From Ruegeria halocynthiae (lineage in GTDB: Bacteria; Pseudomonadota; Alphaproteobacteria; Rhodobacterales; Rhodobacteraceae): a stretch of 64,000 nucleotides of DNA. Where the stretch lies: NCBI RefSeq assembly GCF_900106805.1, contig NZ_FNNP01000001.1, positions 372,001 to 436,000 on the forward strand. Reading direction: 5' to 3'. Position numbers and translations under genes: made by a program. The notes beneath the pieces are model-generated. The model was not told where the DNA came from and made no database searches. It worked only from the letters and a program-made list of their open reading frames with translations. Shown here one piece after another: positions 24,532 through 33,684 of this stretch (positions within the stretch are counted from its first letter, which is position 1; each line of letters starts with the position of its first letter).

Positions 24532-24792
24532 TCAGCGCTCCTCAATCAGAGTAATTTGGTCAAAAGGCGCCCGAGGGCGCCCGGTGCCGCGTGCAAGCTT
24601 TGCAATCGCGGCCTCGATTTTATCTTTGTTCTCAGCCATCCAGACATAGGCGGTCTGGTGAGAGGGGCGCGCGCCAATCAAATGCATATCCGCCGACAGC
24701 CGCTCGGGCACAAGGGCCCGCACGATGCGGTTGTCGATATCAATCTCGACACGGTAGCATTCGGTTGCTGGATCGCGGCCCCTGATCTCCAT
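24532..24792 (-). CDS. DUF5076-type protein inside the pdh operon
   Basis: An 86-residue protein of unknown function lying between the E1-beta and E2 genes: its ATG overlaps the pdhB stop by one base and its stop is one base before the pdhC ATG. The sequence [69 protein letters not shown] suggests a small alpha/beta domain. Tight coupling suggests it is made with the complex. I recognise it as DUF5076-like but know no assigned role. Confidence 0.75.
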   Translation of the reverse strand: MEIRGRDPATECYRVEIDIDNRIVRALVPERLSADMHLIGARPSHQTAYVWMAENKDKIEAAIAKLARGTGRPRAPFDQITLIEER

Positions 24793-26162
24793 TACCGGTA
24801 AGTCACCTGTTTCACCGCCGCGATCACTTCATCCGTGGTGACAAGCGCCAGTTTTTCCAGGTTTGCGGCATAAGGCATGGGAACATCTTTGCCGGTGAGG
24901 GTGATGACGGGCGCGTCGAGGTAGTCGAACGCCTCTTGCATCACTACCGAGCTGATGTAGCTGCCGACCGAGCCTTGCGGCCAGCCTTCTTCCACAGTCA
25001 CCAGACGGTTGGTTTTCATCACCGAGTTGATGATCGCACCCGTATCCATCGGACGGATGGTCCGCAGGTCGATGACCTCGGCACTGATGCCGTCTTCGGC
25101 CAGTTTGTCGGCGGCTTCCAGTGCGAATTGCATACCGATGCCAAAGCTTACGATGGTCACATCCGAGCCTTCGCGCCAGATGCGGGCTTTGCCCAGCGGG
25201 ACGGTCAGGTCATCCACTTGGGGCACGTCGAATGAACGGCCGTAGAGGATTTCGTTTTCCAGGAAAACCACCGGGTTGGGGTCGCGGATCGCCGATTTCA
25301 ACAGGCCTTTGGCGTCGGCGGCTGAGTAGGGTGCAACAACCTTGAGCCCAGGCACCTGCATGAACCAGGCTGTGTAATCCTGACTATGCTGGGCTGCCAC
25401 GCGCGCGGCTGCACCATTGGGACCACGGAATACGATGGGGCAACCCATCTGCCCGCCGGACATATAGAGTGTCTTGGCGGCAGAGTTGATGATCTGATCC
25501 ATCGCTTGCATGGCAAAGTTGAAGGTCATGAATTCGACGATTGGTTTCAGCCCTGCCATGGCAGACCCGACAGCAATACCGGTGAACCCATGTTCGGTGA
25601 TCGGCGTATCGATCACACGCTTGGCCCCGAACTCGTCTAGCAATCCTTGCGAGATTTTGTAGGCACCCTGATACTCGGCGACTTCTTCGCCCATCAGATA
25701 AACATCTTCGTCGCCACGCATTTCTTCGGCCATGGCGTCACGCAAGGATTCACGCACGGTTTGTTGCGCCATTTCAGCATCCGCTGGCCAGTCAGGCGAT
25801 AGGTCCACAACCGGAGCAGCCGGTGCCGCGGCAGGAGCGGGCGCCTCAACCGCCGCAGGGGCGGCTTCGGCAACCGCTGCGGCTGCGGGTGCAGCCGCTG
25901 GAAGCGCCGAGGCGTCTTCGCCTTCTTCGACCAGAACCGCGATTGGGGTGTTTACCTTGACCCCTTCGGTCCCTTCGGCGATCAGGATCTTACCGACGAT
26001 GCCCTCATCAACGGCTTCGAACTCCATGGTTGCTTTGTCGGTTTCGATCTCGGCCATGATGTCGCCTGAGGATACGGTGTCGCCTTCCTTAACCAGCCAT
26101 TTGGCCAGTGTGCCCTCTTCCATCGTGGGCGAAAGGGCGGGCATGAGAATTTCAGTTGCCAT
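24792..26162 (-). CDS. pdhB: Pyruvate dehydrogenase E1 beta subunit with lipoyl domain
   Basis: A 456-residue E1-beta with an added N-terminal lipoyl domain (about 1-80, lipoyl Lys in [15 protein letters not shown]) and Ala/Pro-rich linker (about 85-120), then the transketolase-like beta domain ([44 protein letters not shown] ... [46 protein letters not shown]) and C-terminal domain. This architecture is normal for alphaproteobacteria. The lipoyl domain is nearly identical to that of pdhC. It sits 15 nt after pdhA and overlaps DUF5076 by one base. Confidence 0.96.
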   Translation of the reverse strand: MATEILMPALSPTMEEGTLAKWLVKEGDTVSSGDIMAEIETDKATMEFEAVDEGIVGKILIAEGTEGVKVNTPIAVLVEEGEDASALPAAAPAAAAVAEAAPAAVEAPAPAAAPAAPVVDLSPDWPADAEMAQQTVRESLRDAMAEEMRGDEDVYLMGEEVAEYQGAYKISQGLLDEFGAKRVIDTPITEHGFTGIAVGSAMAGLKPIVEFMTFNFAMQAMDQIINSAAKTLYMSGGQMGCPIVFRGPNGAAARVAAQHSQDYTAWFMQVPGLKVVAPYSAADAKGLLKSAIRDPNPVVFLENEILYGRSFDVPQVDDLTVPLGKARIWREGSDVTIVSFGIGMQFALEAADKLAEDGISAEVIDLRTIRPMDTGAIINSVMKTNRLVTVEEGWPQGSVGSYISSVVMQEAFDYLDAPVITLTGKDVPMPYAANLEKLALVTTDEVIAAVKQVTYR

Positions 26163-26177
26163 GTCTTATTCGTCCTC

Positions 26178-27167
26178 TCAGGCGTAAATGTCAGTCCAGA
26201 GCTCATCCAGCGACGGCTCGGGGCTTTCTTTCGAGAATTCGGCGGCTTGGTTGACGACCTCTTTGATCTCTTTATCGATCGCTTTCAGGTCATCTTCGGT
26301 CGCGTGTTTGCCGGTCAGCAACAGCTCGCGCACATGTTCGATCGGGTCGCTTTGTTCGCGCACCTTCTGAACCTCTTCGCGGGTGCGATACTTGGCCGGG
26401 TCAGACATCGAGTGACCGCGATAGCGGTAGGTCTTGACCTCAAGGATATAGGGACCTTTGCCAGCGCGGCAGTGGGCAACAGCTTTTTCGCCCGCGGCTT
26501 TGACCGCCAGCACGTCCATCCCGTTGACGATCTCGCCGGGGATGCCGAAAGCCTCGCCACGGTGGTAGATGTCTTTAGTGGAGGTCGAACGCGCCTGGGA
26601 GGTGCCCATGGCGTATTGATTATTCTCGATCACGAAGACAACTGGCAATTCCCAGATTGCCGCCATATTGAACGTCTCGTAGACCTGACCCTGATTGGCC
26701 GCGCCGTCACCGAAATAGGTGAAGGTCACACCGCCGTTCTCTTTGTATTTGTCGGCGAATGCCAGGCCAGCACCCAAAGGCACCTGAGCACCAACGATGC
26801 CATGGCCGCCATAGAAATGCTTCTCTTTCGAGAACATATGCATCGAGCCGCCTTTGCCTTTCGACAGACCGCCTTCGCGCCCGGTCAATTCGGCCATCAC
26901 GCCGCCCGGCTCCATGCCGCAGGCCAGCATGTGGCCGTGGTCGCGGTATGACGTAATACGCTTGTCGCCTTCCCTGGCCGCGGCCTCAAGGCCCACAACA
27001 ACGGCTTCTTGTCCGATGTACAGGTGACAGAACCCACCGATCAGACCCATGCCGTAGAGTTGACCGGCTTTTTCCTCGAATCGGCGGATCAGCAGCATCT
27101 CACGGTAATAGGTCTTAAGTTCCTCCGCAGAAACATTTGGTTTCTTTGTGGTTTTTCGCGCAGCCAT
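26178..27167 (-). CDS. pdhA: Pyruvate dehydrogenase E1 alpha subunit
   Basis: A 329-residue E1-alpha that with E1-beta decarboxylates pyruvate using thiamine diphosphate. The TPP/Mg motif runs from GDG (153-155) to ENNQ (181-184). The mobile-loop region is YRYRGHSMSDPAKYRTREEV. The ATG at 27167 follows GAGGGGGAG. It is the first gene of the operon pdhA-pdhB-DUF5076-pdhC. The upstream palindrome at 27194-27213 suggests a repressor blocking initiation, and the same element precedes lpd. Confidence 0.97.
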   Translation of the reverse strand: MAARKTTKKPNVSAEELKTYYREMLLIRRFEEKAGQLYGMGLIGGFCHLYIGQEAVVVGLEAAAREGDKRITSYRDHGHMLACGMEPGGVMAELTGREGGLSKGKGGSMHMFSKEKHFYGGHGIVGAQVPLGAGLAFADKYKENGGVTFTYFGDGAANQGQVYETFNMAAIWELPVVFVIENNQYAMGTSQARSTSTKDIYHRGEAFGIPGEIVNGMDVLAVKAAGEKAVAHCRAGKGPYILEVKTYRYRGHSMSDPAKYRTREEVQKVREQSDPIEHVRELLLTGKHATEDDLKAIDKEIKEVVNQAAEFSKESPEPSLDELWTDIYA

Positions 27168-27193
27168 TGTGGCGATCTCCCCCTCTTGGACAG

Positions 27194-27213
27194 ATAGTTT
27201 AGCGTTAAACTAT
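27194..27213. promoter_or_regulatory. Palindromic operator upstream of pdhA
   Basis: ATAGTTTA-GCGT-TAAACTAT is a perfect inverted repeat with 8-bp arms, ending 26 nt before the pdhA start codon. Only two of 20 positions differ from the element upstream of lpd at 42253-42272. Confidence 0.75.
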
Positions 27214-27351
27214 TTCATAGAGTATTTCGTGCCATCTGGCGAGTGTTAATGTGACGCGGGGGCAGTGTGCACAGATTGCGGCCCGAGAGAAACTTTGGAG
27301 AAGATTTTCGGCAGGAGGTCTTTCAACGAAAAACCCCGTCCCGTCGGCCGG

Positions 27352-27651
27352 TTAGCGAATGACAATCTCATCGGAACGGATCATGCCAAGAACAGAGCGC
27401 GCCTGTTGGTCCAGCAGATCAAGATCCAGATATGTGTCCGACAGACGGCGGGTGAGGTTTTCCATCCGCGCGATCTCATCGCTCAGCTGCGTAAGATCGC
27501 GTGACAGCGCATCGCGTTCGGAGGCGATTTCCACCCTGCGGAACAGGCCATAATCACCCTGAACGGCGGCAAAGGTGAAATAGACGCCCAGCATGAAGGC
27601 GATTGAAAAGAATATGAATGCGCCCAGACCGGGCCGATAGGAACGGGTCAC
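27352..27651 (-). CDS. FtsB/DivIC-type septum formation initiator
   Basis: A 99-residue single-pass membrane protein. RSYRPGLGAFIFFSIAFMLGVYFTFAAVQGDYGLF contains the membrane helix, followed by the coiled coil RRVEIASERDALSRDLTQLSDEIARMENLTRRLSD and the conserved YLDLDLLDQQARSVLGMIRSDEIVI end. FtsB forms a complex with FtsL and FtsQ at the division septum. I chose the GTG at 27651 by family length; other in-frame starts lie upstream to 27714. It lies upstream of pdhA on the same strand, about 185 nt away. Confidence 0.85.
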   Translation of the reverse strand: MTRSYRPGLGAFIFFSIAFMLGVYFTFAAVQGDYGLFRRVEIASERDALSRDLTQLSDEIARMENLTRRLSDTYLDLDLLDQQARSVLGMIRSDEIVIR

Positions 27652-27791
27652 CGTGTTAACCACCGTACAAAGAACTGCCTCAGAAACGTGCCCTTGGCGG
27701 GCATCTGTTTGCACTATGTCACAGGTGATTCGGCTTGTGAATCCCCTCAGTTAACAAAAAGCCAAAGCTTGCTTGCCCGGCGGCAGGCGCC

Positions 27792-28982
27792 TTACTGGTC
27801 CAAAGCAGCGACGCCGGGCAGAGTTTTGCCTTCCATCCATTCAAGGAACGCGCCACCGGCAGTCGAGATGTACGAAAAGTCCTGTGCAGCGCCGGAAGCA
27901 TTGAGTGCAGCGACCGTATCCCCACCACCGGCTACCGAAGTCAATTTGCCGTCACGAGTCAGAGCCGCAGCTTTGAGCGCTGCAGCGTTTGTGGCGGTGT
28001 CGAAGGGGGTGAGCTCGAACGCGCCCAGAGGGCCGTTCCAGATCAATGTCCGGCTCTTCTCAAGCACTTCCGAAACTACGGCCACGCTTTCAGGACCGGC
28101 GTCCAGAATCATGGCATCGGAAGGGCATTGATCGGCGGGCAGTACCTGATGTGGCGCGTCAGCTTCAAATACTTCGGCCACCACGATGTCACAGGGCAGG
28201 AGGATAGTGCAGCCTGCGGTTTTGGCCTTATTCAGGATCTTTGTGGCTGTGTCCGTCATGGTGTGTTCGGCCAGCGATCTGCCGACGTTTTGTCCCTTGG
28301 CCACAAGAAAGGTATTTGCCATGCCACCGCCGATCACAAGATAATCGACCTTCTCGATCAGGTTGCCGAGCAGGTCCAACTTGGTTGATACCTTCGCGCC
28401 GCCAACAACTGCCGTGACAGGCCGTTTGGGGGCGCCCAACGCGGCCTCCAGCGCGCTTAACTCCTGCTGCATCAGACGTCCGGCACAGGCCGGCAGCAGA
28501 CGGGCCAGCGCCTCGGTCGAGCTATGGGCGCGATGTGCGGCCGAGAACGCATCGTTGCAGTAGATGTCGCCCAGCTTGGCCATGCCTTCGGCCAGTGTCT
28601 TGCTGTTTTTGGTCTCGCCAGCATGGAAGCGGGTGTTTTCCAGCAGCAGTACTTCGCCATAGATTAGCGATGCGGCAGCGGCTTCTGCATCGGGGCCGAC
28701 GCAATCATCTGCAAAACGAACCGGTGCACCGAATGCGGCCTCAAGCGCGGGCACCAGTTGTTTCAGGGACATCTCAGCGACGCGCTCGCCTTTTGGGCGC
28801 CCGAAATGCGCCAGCAAGATCGGCTTACCGCCTGAGGTTAGAATATCGCGTATGGTGGGTACGATGCGTTGGATGCGGGTGTCATCGGTGACGATTCCGT
28901 TCGCGACGGGCACATTGATGTCCACACGTACCAGAATCCGTTTGCCGTTCAGATCCATATCGTCCAGAGATTTCCAGCCCAT
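27792..28982 (-). CDS. pgk: Phosphoglycerate kinase
   Basis: A 396-residue PGK that converts 1,3-bisphosphoglycerate and ADP to 3-phosphoglycerate and ATP in glycolysis. The N-terminal substrate domain shows [19 protein letters not shown] and HFGRPKG; the C-terminal nucleotide domain shows [19 protein letters not shown] and [10 protein letters not shown]. The ATG at 28982 has AAGGA upstream and starts the typical [21 protein letters not shown]; an upstream in-frame ATG at 29006 is unlikely. It is divergent from the cyclophilin pair, with about 135 nt for both promoters. Confidence 0.97.
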   Translation of the reverse strand: MGWKSLDDMDLNGKRILVRVDINVPVANGIVTDDTRIQRIVPTIRDILTSGGKPILLAHFGRPKGERVAEMSLKQLVPALEAAFGAPVRFADDCVGPDAEAAAASLIYGEVLLLENTRFHAGETKNSKTLAEGMAKLGDIYCNDAFSAAHRAHSSTEALARLLPACAGRLMQQELSALEAALGAPKRPVTAVVGGAKVSTKLDLLGNLIEKVDYLVIGGGMANTFLVAKGQNVGRSLAEHTMTDTATKILNKAKTAGCTILLPCDIVVAEVFEADAPHQVLPADQCPSDAMILDAGPESVAVVSEVLEKSRTLIWNGPLGAFELTPFDTATNAAALKAAALTRDGKLTSVAGGGDTVAALNASGAAQDFSYISTAGGAFLEWMEGKTLPGVAALDQ

Positions 28983-29117
28983 CGCGTCTATCCTTGCCCA
29001 TTGCATCCTGTGTCAGCGGTTCTTTTCCTGCATTTTGCCTTCAGGTCAATGCGTGACTTGGCTTTCGCGCGTCCGCGTCTTAGGTATTTGCGCAAGTTTC
29101 AAAGACAGGAGGGCCAG

Positions 29118-29624
29118 ATGGCCGAGATCAAAGACCCCGAAAACACGATCATCATCGAGCTGAAGGACGGCAATGTCGTTATCGAATTGCTGCCCGATGT
29201 AGCCCCTCAGCATTCGGCTCGCATGAAAGAGCTGGCCCGCGGTGGCGAATATGACAATGTTGCCTTTCACCGCGTGATCGACGGGTTCATGGCCCAAACC
29301 GGCGACGTACAGCACGGTGACATGGAAGACGAGTTCAACCTGCGCATGGCTGGTACTGGTGGTTCGTCGCTGCCGAACGTTCCGGCTGAGTTCTCGAAAT
29401 TACCCCATGACCGGGGCACTTTGGGTGCGGCGCGCTCGGCCAACCCGGATTCGGCCAACTCGCAGTTCTTCATCAATTTCGGCGACAACCACTTCCTGAA
29501 CGGTCAGTACACGGTTTACGGACGCGTTATCGACGGGATGGAGCATGTGGACGCCATTGTGCGCGGTGAGCCGCCTGCAAGCCCGGACCGGATGATCAGC
29601 GTCAAGGTGGCCGCCGATGCATAA
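29118..29624 (+). CDS. Cytoplasmic cyclophilin-type peptidyl-prolyl isomerase
   Basis: A 168-residue cyclophilin (PpiB-like) that speeds cis-trans isomerisation of X-Pro bonds. Active-site segments are FHRVIDGFMAQTGD (catalytic Arg in FHRV), ANSQFFINF and the LNGQYTVYGRVIDGMEHVD end. There is no signal peptide, so it is cytoplasmic. The ATG at 29118 follows AGGAGGG. It overlaps the next gene, an exported cyclophilin, by 8 nt. Confidence 0.93.
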   Translation: MAEIKDPENTIIIELKDGNVVIELLPDVAPQHSARMKELARGGEYDNVAFHRVIDGFMAQTGDVQHGDMEDEFNLRMAGTGGSSLPNVPAEFSKLPHDRGTLGAARSANPDSANSQFFINFGDNHFLNGQYTVYGRVIDGMEHVDAIVRGEPPASPDRMISVKVAADA

Positions 29625-30165
29625 GCTGGCCGCCGCATTTGTCCTGATGGCCAGCCCTGCGCTGGCTACGGGCCTTGAGATCGAGATTGAAGGTGAGGGG
29701 GCTAATGGCACTGTCACTGTTGATCTGTTCGAAGATCTTGCACCTAAGCATGTTGAGCAGATTACTGCTCTGGCTGCAGCCGGTCAGTATGATGGCGTTG
29801 TATTTCACCGCGTGATCGACGGCTTCATGGCGCAGACCGGTGATGTTGAGTTTGGTCGTGTCGGCGGCGACATGCGTCGCGCGGGCACTGGCGGCTCGGA
29901 CCGCCCCGATCTGCCAGCCGAGTTCTCGGATTTTGACTATGAACGGGGAGTTGTAGGGATGGCGCGGGCGCAGGACCCCGACAGTGCCAACTCGCAGTTC
30001 TTCATCATGTTTGAGCCAGGCCCGTTTCTGAACGGTCAGTACACCGTTGTTGGTCAGGTGACAGACGGAATGGACGTGGTTGATACGATCAAGCGGGGGG
30101 ATGGCCCGAATGGCGCCGTGATCGGGCAACCTGATGCGATGAAAAAGGTCACTGTGACCGAATAA
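29617..30165 (+). CDS. Exported cyclophilin-type peptidyl-prolyl isomerase
   Basis: A 182-residue cyclophilin (PpiA-like). The N-terminus MHKLAAAFVLMASPALA is a signal peptide, so the enzyme should act in the periplasm. The core keeps FHRVIDGFMAQTGD, ANSQFFIMF and FLNGQYTVVGQVTDGMDVVD, strongly alike to the gene before it. The start lies within the end of that gene (8-nt overlap). Tandem duplication followed by targeting to two compartments is the simplest explanation. A strong terminator follows. Confidence 0.92.
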   Translation: MHKLAAAFVLMASPALATGLEIEIEGEGANGTVTVDLFEDLAPKHVEQITALAAAGQYDGVVFHRVIDGFMAQTGDVEFGRVGGDMRRAGTGGSDRPDLPAEFSDFDYERGVVGMARAQDPDSANSQFFIMFEPGPFLNGQYTVVGQVTDGMDVVDTIKRGDGPNGAVIGQPDAMKKVTVTE

Positions 30166-30168
30166 ACA

Positions 30169-30203
30169 GAAAGCCCCGGCCGCGACTGCAGGCCGGGGCT
30201 TTC
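30169..30203. terminator. Bidirectional terminator between cyclophilin genes and aqpZ
   Basis: GAAAGCCCCGGCC pairs perfectly with GGCCGGGGCTTTC around a 9-nt loop (30182-30190), between convergent genes. T-rich ends are present on both strands. Confidence 0.85.
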
Positions 30204-30216
30204 TGACGTGATTTGA

Positions 30217-30906
30217 TCAATCGTCAGTCGACATGGCCCGCCAGATCAGCGCGCCAATCGCGCCGCCGATCAAGGGTGCGACCCAAAACAGCCAAAGCTG
30301 AGCCAGCGCCGGACCATCGGCAAACAGGGCTACGCCCGTTGATCGGGCAGGGTTCACGGATGTGTTCGTAACCGGGATCGAGATCAAGTGGATCAGTGTC
30401 AGTCCCAATCCGATGGCGATCGGGGCAAACCCTGCTGGCGCTCCGCTGGAGGTTGCACCCAGAATGATCACGATGAAGAACGCCGTCATGACGATTTCGA
30501 TCACAAGGGCCGACATGAGCGAATAGCCCTCGGGGGAGGCTTCGCCATACCCGTTCGAGGCAAATCCTCCAACCCCTTCGAACCCGGGTGCTCCGCTGAC
30601 AATCAGATACAGAACTGCTGCCGCTGCGATGGCGCCAATCACCTGAGCGATCCAATAGGGGATCAGATCCTTGGCGTCGAACCGCCCGCCGATCATCAGG
30701 CCAAGGCTGACAGCAGGGTTGAAATGCCCGCCCGAGATATGCCCGACCGCATAGGCCATGGTCAGTACGGTCAATCCAAAGGCGAAAGATACGCCCAGCC
30801 AGCCGATGCCAACATCTGCAACGCCAGCTGCCAGTACCGCGCTACCGCAGCCGCCAAGTACAAGCCAGAACGTGCCAAAGAATTCGGCCATGAGTTTTGA
30901 TGACAT
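30217..30906 (-). CDS. aqpZ: Aquaporin Z
   Basis: A 229-residue inner-membrane water channel. Both NPA boxes are present, at 63-65 ([10 protein letters not shown]) and 185-187 (SVNPARSTG), with R188 following the second. A His in TLIHLISIP and a Thr before the second NPA match the narrow aromatic/Arg filter of water-specific AqpZ rather than GlpF. The ATG at 30906 is preceded by GGAGGAC; an in-frame extension upstream lacks a ribosome site. Six membrane helices are expected. Confidence 0.95.
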   Translation of the reverse strand: MSSKLMAEFFGTFWLVLGGCGSAVLAAGVADVGIGWLGVSFAFGLTVLTMAYAVGHISGGHFNPAVSLGLMIGGRFDAKDLIPYWIAQVIGAIAAAAVLYLIVSGAPGFEGVGGFASNGYGEASPEGYSLMSALVIEIVMTAFFIVIILGATSSGAPAGFAPIAIGLGLTLIHLISIPVTNTSVNPARSTGVALFADGPALAQLWLFWVAPLIGGAIGALIWRAMSTDD

Positions 30907-31071
30907 TAAAAGTCCTCCAGAAAACAATGAGTTTAAGATTAATTCAAAAATCACTTTTTGTGAAACTGGGCCACAGCGGGGAATTTTTTAAGTGATGCCG
31001 CACTGCTGTTCGTAACCGGGCGCGCTGACGGCTGGAGAGTTCATCGCCACGCCGCCAACGCGCTGCTAACG

Positions 31072-31533
31072 CTATTTGTCGGCCTTCTTTCTTACGAGTT
31101 GCGCCGCAAACGATACGCCGGTTCCAGGGCCTGCATAGGTCACCATTATTACGTCGTCGATATAGACGCCCTGGAAAATACCGGATGACACATCGTCGCC
31201 TGAAATTCCGGCCTCGGCCAGAACAAAGCTGTTGGGATCTGCAAGGCTGAAGGTGCCCATGGCTTCTTCGACGATCCAATCCTTATCGCCGATGCGGCGC
31301 CAGCGATTGGTAGCGGTGATGAGGTTGCCGTCAAGCTTGACGATCTCTAGCTCCATCTCAGTGCGCAACAGTCCCTTGTCATGATTGGGATTTGATTTTG
31401 CGAAGGCGACCAAATACGTCCCGGTCCAAGTCCCGACGATCTGAGGGAAGCCGCCGCCCTCATTCGCCGATACAGGTGCAGCCAGAGCCAGAGCCAGCGC
31501 GATGGAAAGACGTTGGATTAATTTGCGTATCAT
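31072..31533 (-). CDS. Hypothetical exported protein
   Basis: A 153-residue protein starting with a signal peptide (MIRKLIQRLSIALALALAAPVSA, cut before NEGG). The mature part (IVGTWTGTYLVAFAKSNPNHDKGLLRTEMELEIVKLDGNLITATNRWRRIGDKDWIVEEAMGTFSLADP ... GIFQGVYIDDVIMVTYAGPGTG) is rich in beta strands and resembles small calycin-like barrels, but I do not recognise a family. GGAGGT precedes the ATG. It stands alone between aqpZ and the bactofilin gene. Confidence 0.65.
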   Translation of the reverse strand: MIRKLIQRLSIALALALAAPVSANEGGGFPQIVGTWTGTYLVAFAKSNPNHDKGLLRTEMELEIVKLDGNLITATNRWRRIGDKDWIVEEAMGTFSLADPNSFVLAEAGISGDDVSSGIFQGVYIDDVIMVTYAGPGTGVSFAAQLVRKKADK

Positions 31534-31627
31534 AGGGGACCTCCGGTGAATTTGTGGAATGTATCCACGCTAGCGGAGCGAATGAGTTTCGCAAAGAGGT
31601 GCAGCAGCATCCTGTTTACTGGTCCGT

Positions 31628-31663
31628 ACCAAACAAAAACGCCGCAGAGTTTCCTGCGGCGTT
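31628..31663 (-). terminator. Terminator after the bactofilin gene
   Basis: The stem AACGCCGCAG / CTGCGGCGTT (loop AGTTTC) runs into TTTTTGTTT when read on the minus strand, 28 nt after the bactofilin stop. Confidence 0.8.
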
Positions 31664-31690
31664 CATCGTATCAAAATGTGAATTCCGGCG

Positions 31691-32191
31691 TTACTGCTTA
31701 ACTTCCGCAGCAGGGTTGGCGCCCGGCTTGCCGCCGCGACCTGGGTTCAATGGGTCGTCCTGGCGCTGAACGGACCCTTCGAAATGCGCGCCGCTTTCGA
31801 TGGCGATGGTCTTGTGGATGATGTCGCCTTCAACCCGCGCGGTCGAGGTCAGGCGGACCTTCAGGCCACGCACACGACCTACGATACGGCCATTGACCAC
31901 GACGTCATCAGCTGTGACTTCGCCCTTGATGGTGGCGGTCTCGCCGATGGTCAGCAGGTGGGCACGGATGTCGCCTTCGACGGTGCCTTCGACCTGAATG
32001 TCACCCGAGGTCTTAAGGTTACCGGTGATGTGCAGATCAGATGACAGAACTGATGCGGGCGGCTTTGGCTTGGGCGGGGTGCTGGCCTTGGTTTCAGCCG
32101 GTGCAGGAGCCGCCGGAGTGGTCGGTGCGGCCGGTTTCGCTGCCTCAGTCTCTTTCGATCCGGGTTCGTTGATTTTGCTCTTAGAAAACAT
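31691..32191 (-). CDS. Bactofilin
   Basis: A 166-residue bactofilin, a polymer-forming cytoskeletal protein that recruits cell-wall enzymes. An Ala/Pro/Lys-rich disordered N-terminus (1-45) precedes the right-handed beta-helix core (about 50-145: SDLHITGNLKTSGDIQVEGTVEGDIRAHLLTIGETATIKGEVTADDVVVNGRIVGRVRG), and a short disordered tail follows. Its start codon lies inside the last codons of the M23 peptidase gene (11-nt overlap), the usual bactofilin-peptidase pairing. Confidence 0.94.
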   Translation of the reverse strand: MFSKSKINEPGSKETEAAKPAAPTTPAAPAPAETKASTPPKPKPPASVLSSDLHITGNLKTSGDIQVEGTVEGDIRAHLLTIGETATIKGEVTADDVVVNGRIVGRVRGLKVRLTSTARVEGDIIHKTIAIESGAHFEGSVQRQDDPLNPGRGGKPGANPAAEVKQ

Positions 32192-33530
32192 TTCTCGCAG
32201 CCTTGATGTAAGTCATTGGGTTTACAGGTGTTCCGTTCACGCGCACCTCATAGTGCAAATGCGTGCCAGTAGACCGTCCGGTGCTACCCATATCAGCAAT
32301 ATGATCCCCGCGCGAGACCCTTTGACCGACCTTTACGCGTATCTTGGTGTTATGAGCGTAAAGTGTCTCAATCCCAAAGGCGTGCTTGATCTTGACCAGT
32401 CGTCCGAAGCCAGATTGCCAGCCTGCATGAGTGACGACGCCATCGGCTGTGGCAAAGATATCCGTACCGGTTGCACCGGCGAAATCCGCACCGTTATGCA
32501 TTCGACGACCGCCTGTCTTAGGGTCACGTCGCGTACCATAGCCGCTGGTATAGCGGACGGCGGCACGCACAGGGCTGGCGAAGGGGGCCTTTTCGGCAGC
32601 AATGCGATAGAGGTTCAGTTGGTCCATCTGTTCCAGCAGGACGTTGGCGCGGATCTGGTCGGGGGTCAGTTCCTCACCGCGTGTGCTGAAGGATAAAGGG
32701 GTCAGCGGACCGCCGACACCGCTATATCCGCGCCGAACTTCGTCGAGGATACGATCTGTTGGCATACCCGCTTTGCGGAACATCTTGTCGAGGGGCTCGA
32801 CCGAGATCACCATTGCCTCTTCCAGCTGGCGGAAAATCTCGTCGCTGCGTTCCTGCATCAGTCGAATCTCAAGCTCAAGCTCGTCGCGCTGATCCAATGC
32901 ACCTTGCGCGTCAGCGGCGATCTGGTCGCGCTGCGCGGCGGTGCGCGACAGAGCATCCGTCATGAACGCCATCTGTTCGGGGTTGGCCGTCGCCATCATG
33001 TAAGCCGCACCGCCATCGGTGCTTTGTAGCAGCTCGGCCAGTTCGCTGCGGGCATCCTCACGCTGCTTCATCGTGGCGCGCAGTGTGGTCTGGATCACTT
33101 CGATTCCGGTTTCCAGCTCGCGGCGGCGATTTTCCGATTCCAGCAATTCGGATTGCATGACAGAAATCTGTTCGAGCGCTACGTTGAACCGGTCATGCGC
33201 TGCCAAAGCCTCGGCTGCGCGTGTGTCGCGCTCTTGCGATAAAATATTCAGGCGTTCCTGATAGGTGGCCTGATCACGCTTGGCTTGTTCCCGGAAGTTG
33301 CCCGACCCGATGCTGTCCATCAGCAGGATCGAGGTCGCAATCGCGGTCCATGCGACCATGACCGAAACGCCCGCGACTGCAGCGATCTGGGTTTCCGAAC
33401 TTAATCGGATGAACCGCGTGTCATCGTCAGATTTAAGAAATACCCGGCGCTCAGGAAAGTGCCGCTCAAGCAGTGAGTGTAGTTTGATTGCCAGACGTGT
33501 CCGCACGCGTCCTACCTCAATTGTCCCCAT
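32181..33530 (-). CDS. Membrane-anchored M23 peptidoglycan endopeptidase
   Basis: A 449-residue LytM-type metallopeptidase. A basic N-terminus is followed by a membrane helix (about 47-72), a long periplasmic coiled coil (about 75-265, FREQAKRDQATYQERLNILSQERD onward) and a C-terminal M23 domain with the zinc motifs HNGADFAG (HxxxD) and HLHYEV (HxH). The enzyme appears intact at both zinc motifs, unlike degenerate EnvC-type activators. Overlap with bactofilin suggests the cytoskeleton localises this enzyme. Confidence 0.92.
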   Translation of the reverse strand: MGTIEVGRVRTRLAIKLHSLLERHFPERRVFLKSDDDTRFIRLSSETQIAAVAGVSVMVAWTAIATSILLMDSIGSGNFREQAKRDQATYQERLNILSQERDTRAAEALAAHDRFNVALEQISVMQSELLESENRRRELETGIEVIQTTLRATMKQREDARSELAELLQSTDGGAAYMMATANPEQMAFMTDALSRTAAQRDQIAADAQGALDQRDELELEIRLMQERSDEIFRQLEEAMVISVEPLDKMFRKAGMPTDRILDEVRRGYSGVGGPLTPLSFSTRGEELTPDQIRANVLLEQMDQLNLYRIAAEKAPFASPVRAAVRYTSGYGTRRDPKTGGRRMHNGADFAGATGTDIFATADGVVTHAGWQSGFGRLVKIKHAFGIETLYAHNTKIRVKVGQRVSRGDHIADMGSTGRSTGTHLHYEVRVNGTPVNPMTYIKAARNVF

Positions 33531-33684
33531 ATCTCGGAGCCGGTCGTGAGTGAGTAGCCGCTCCTTGACGCGATTGCATAGAGAGGTCGGGCCGTTCGGG
33601 CAAGTTTGTTAACCAATCGAGGGCGACGAACGGAGTTTTATCGCGCGTGATCGGCGGGAATTTGCCGATCGCGTGCGTTTGCTA

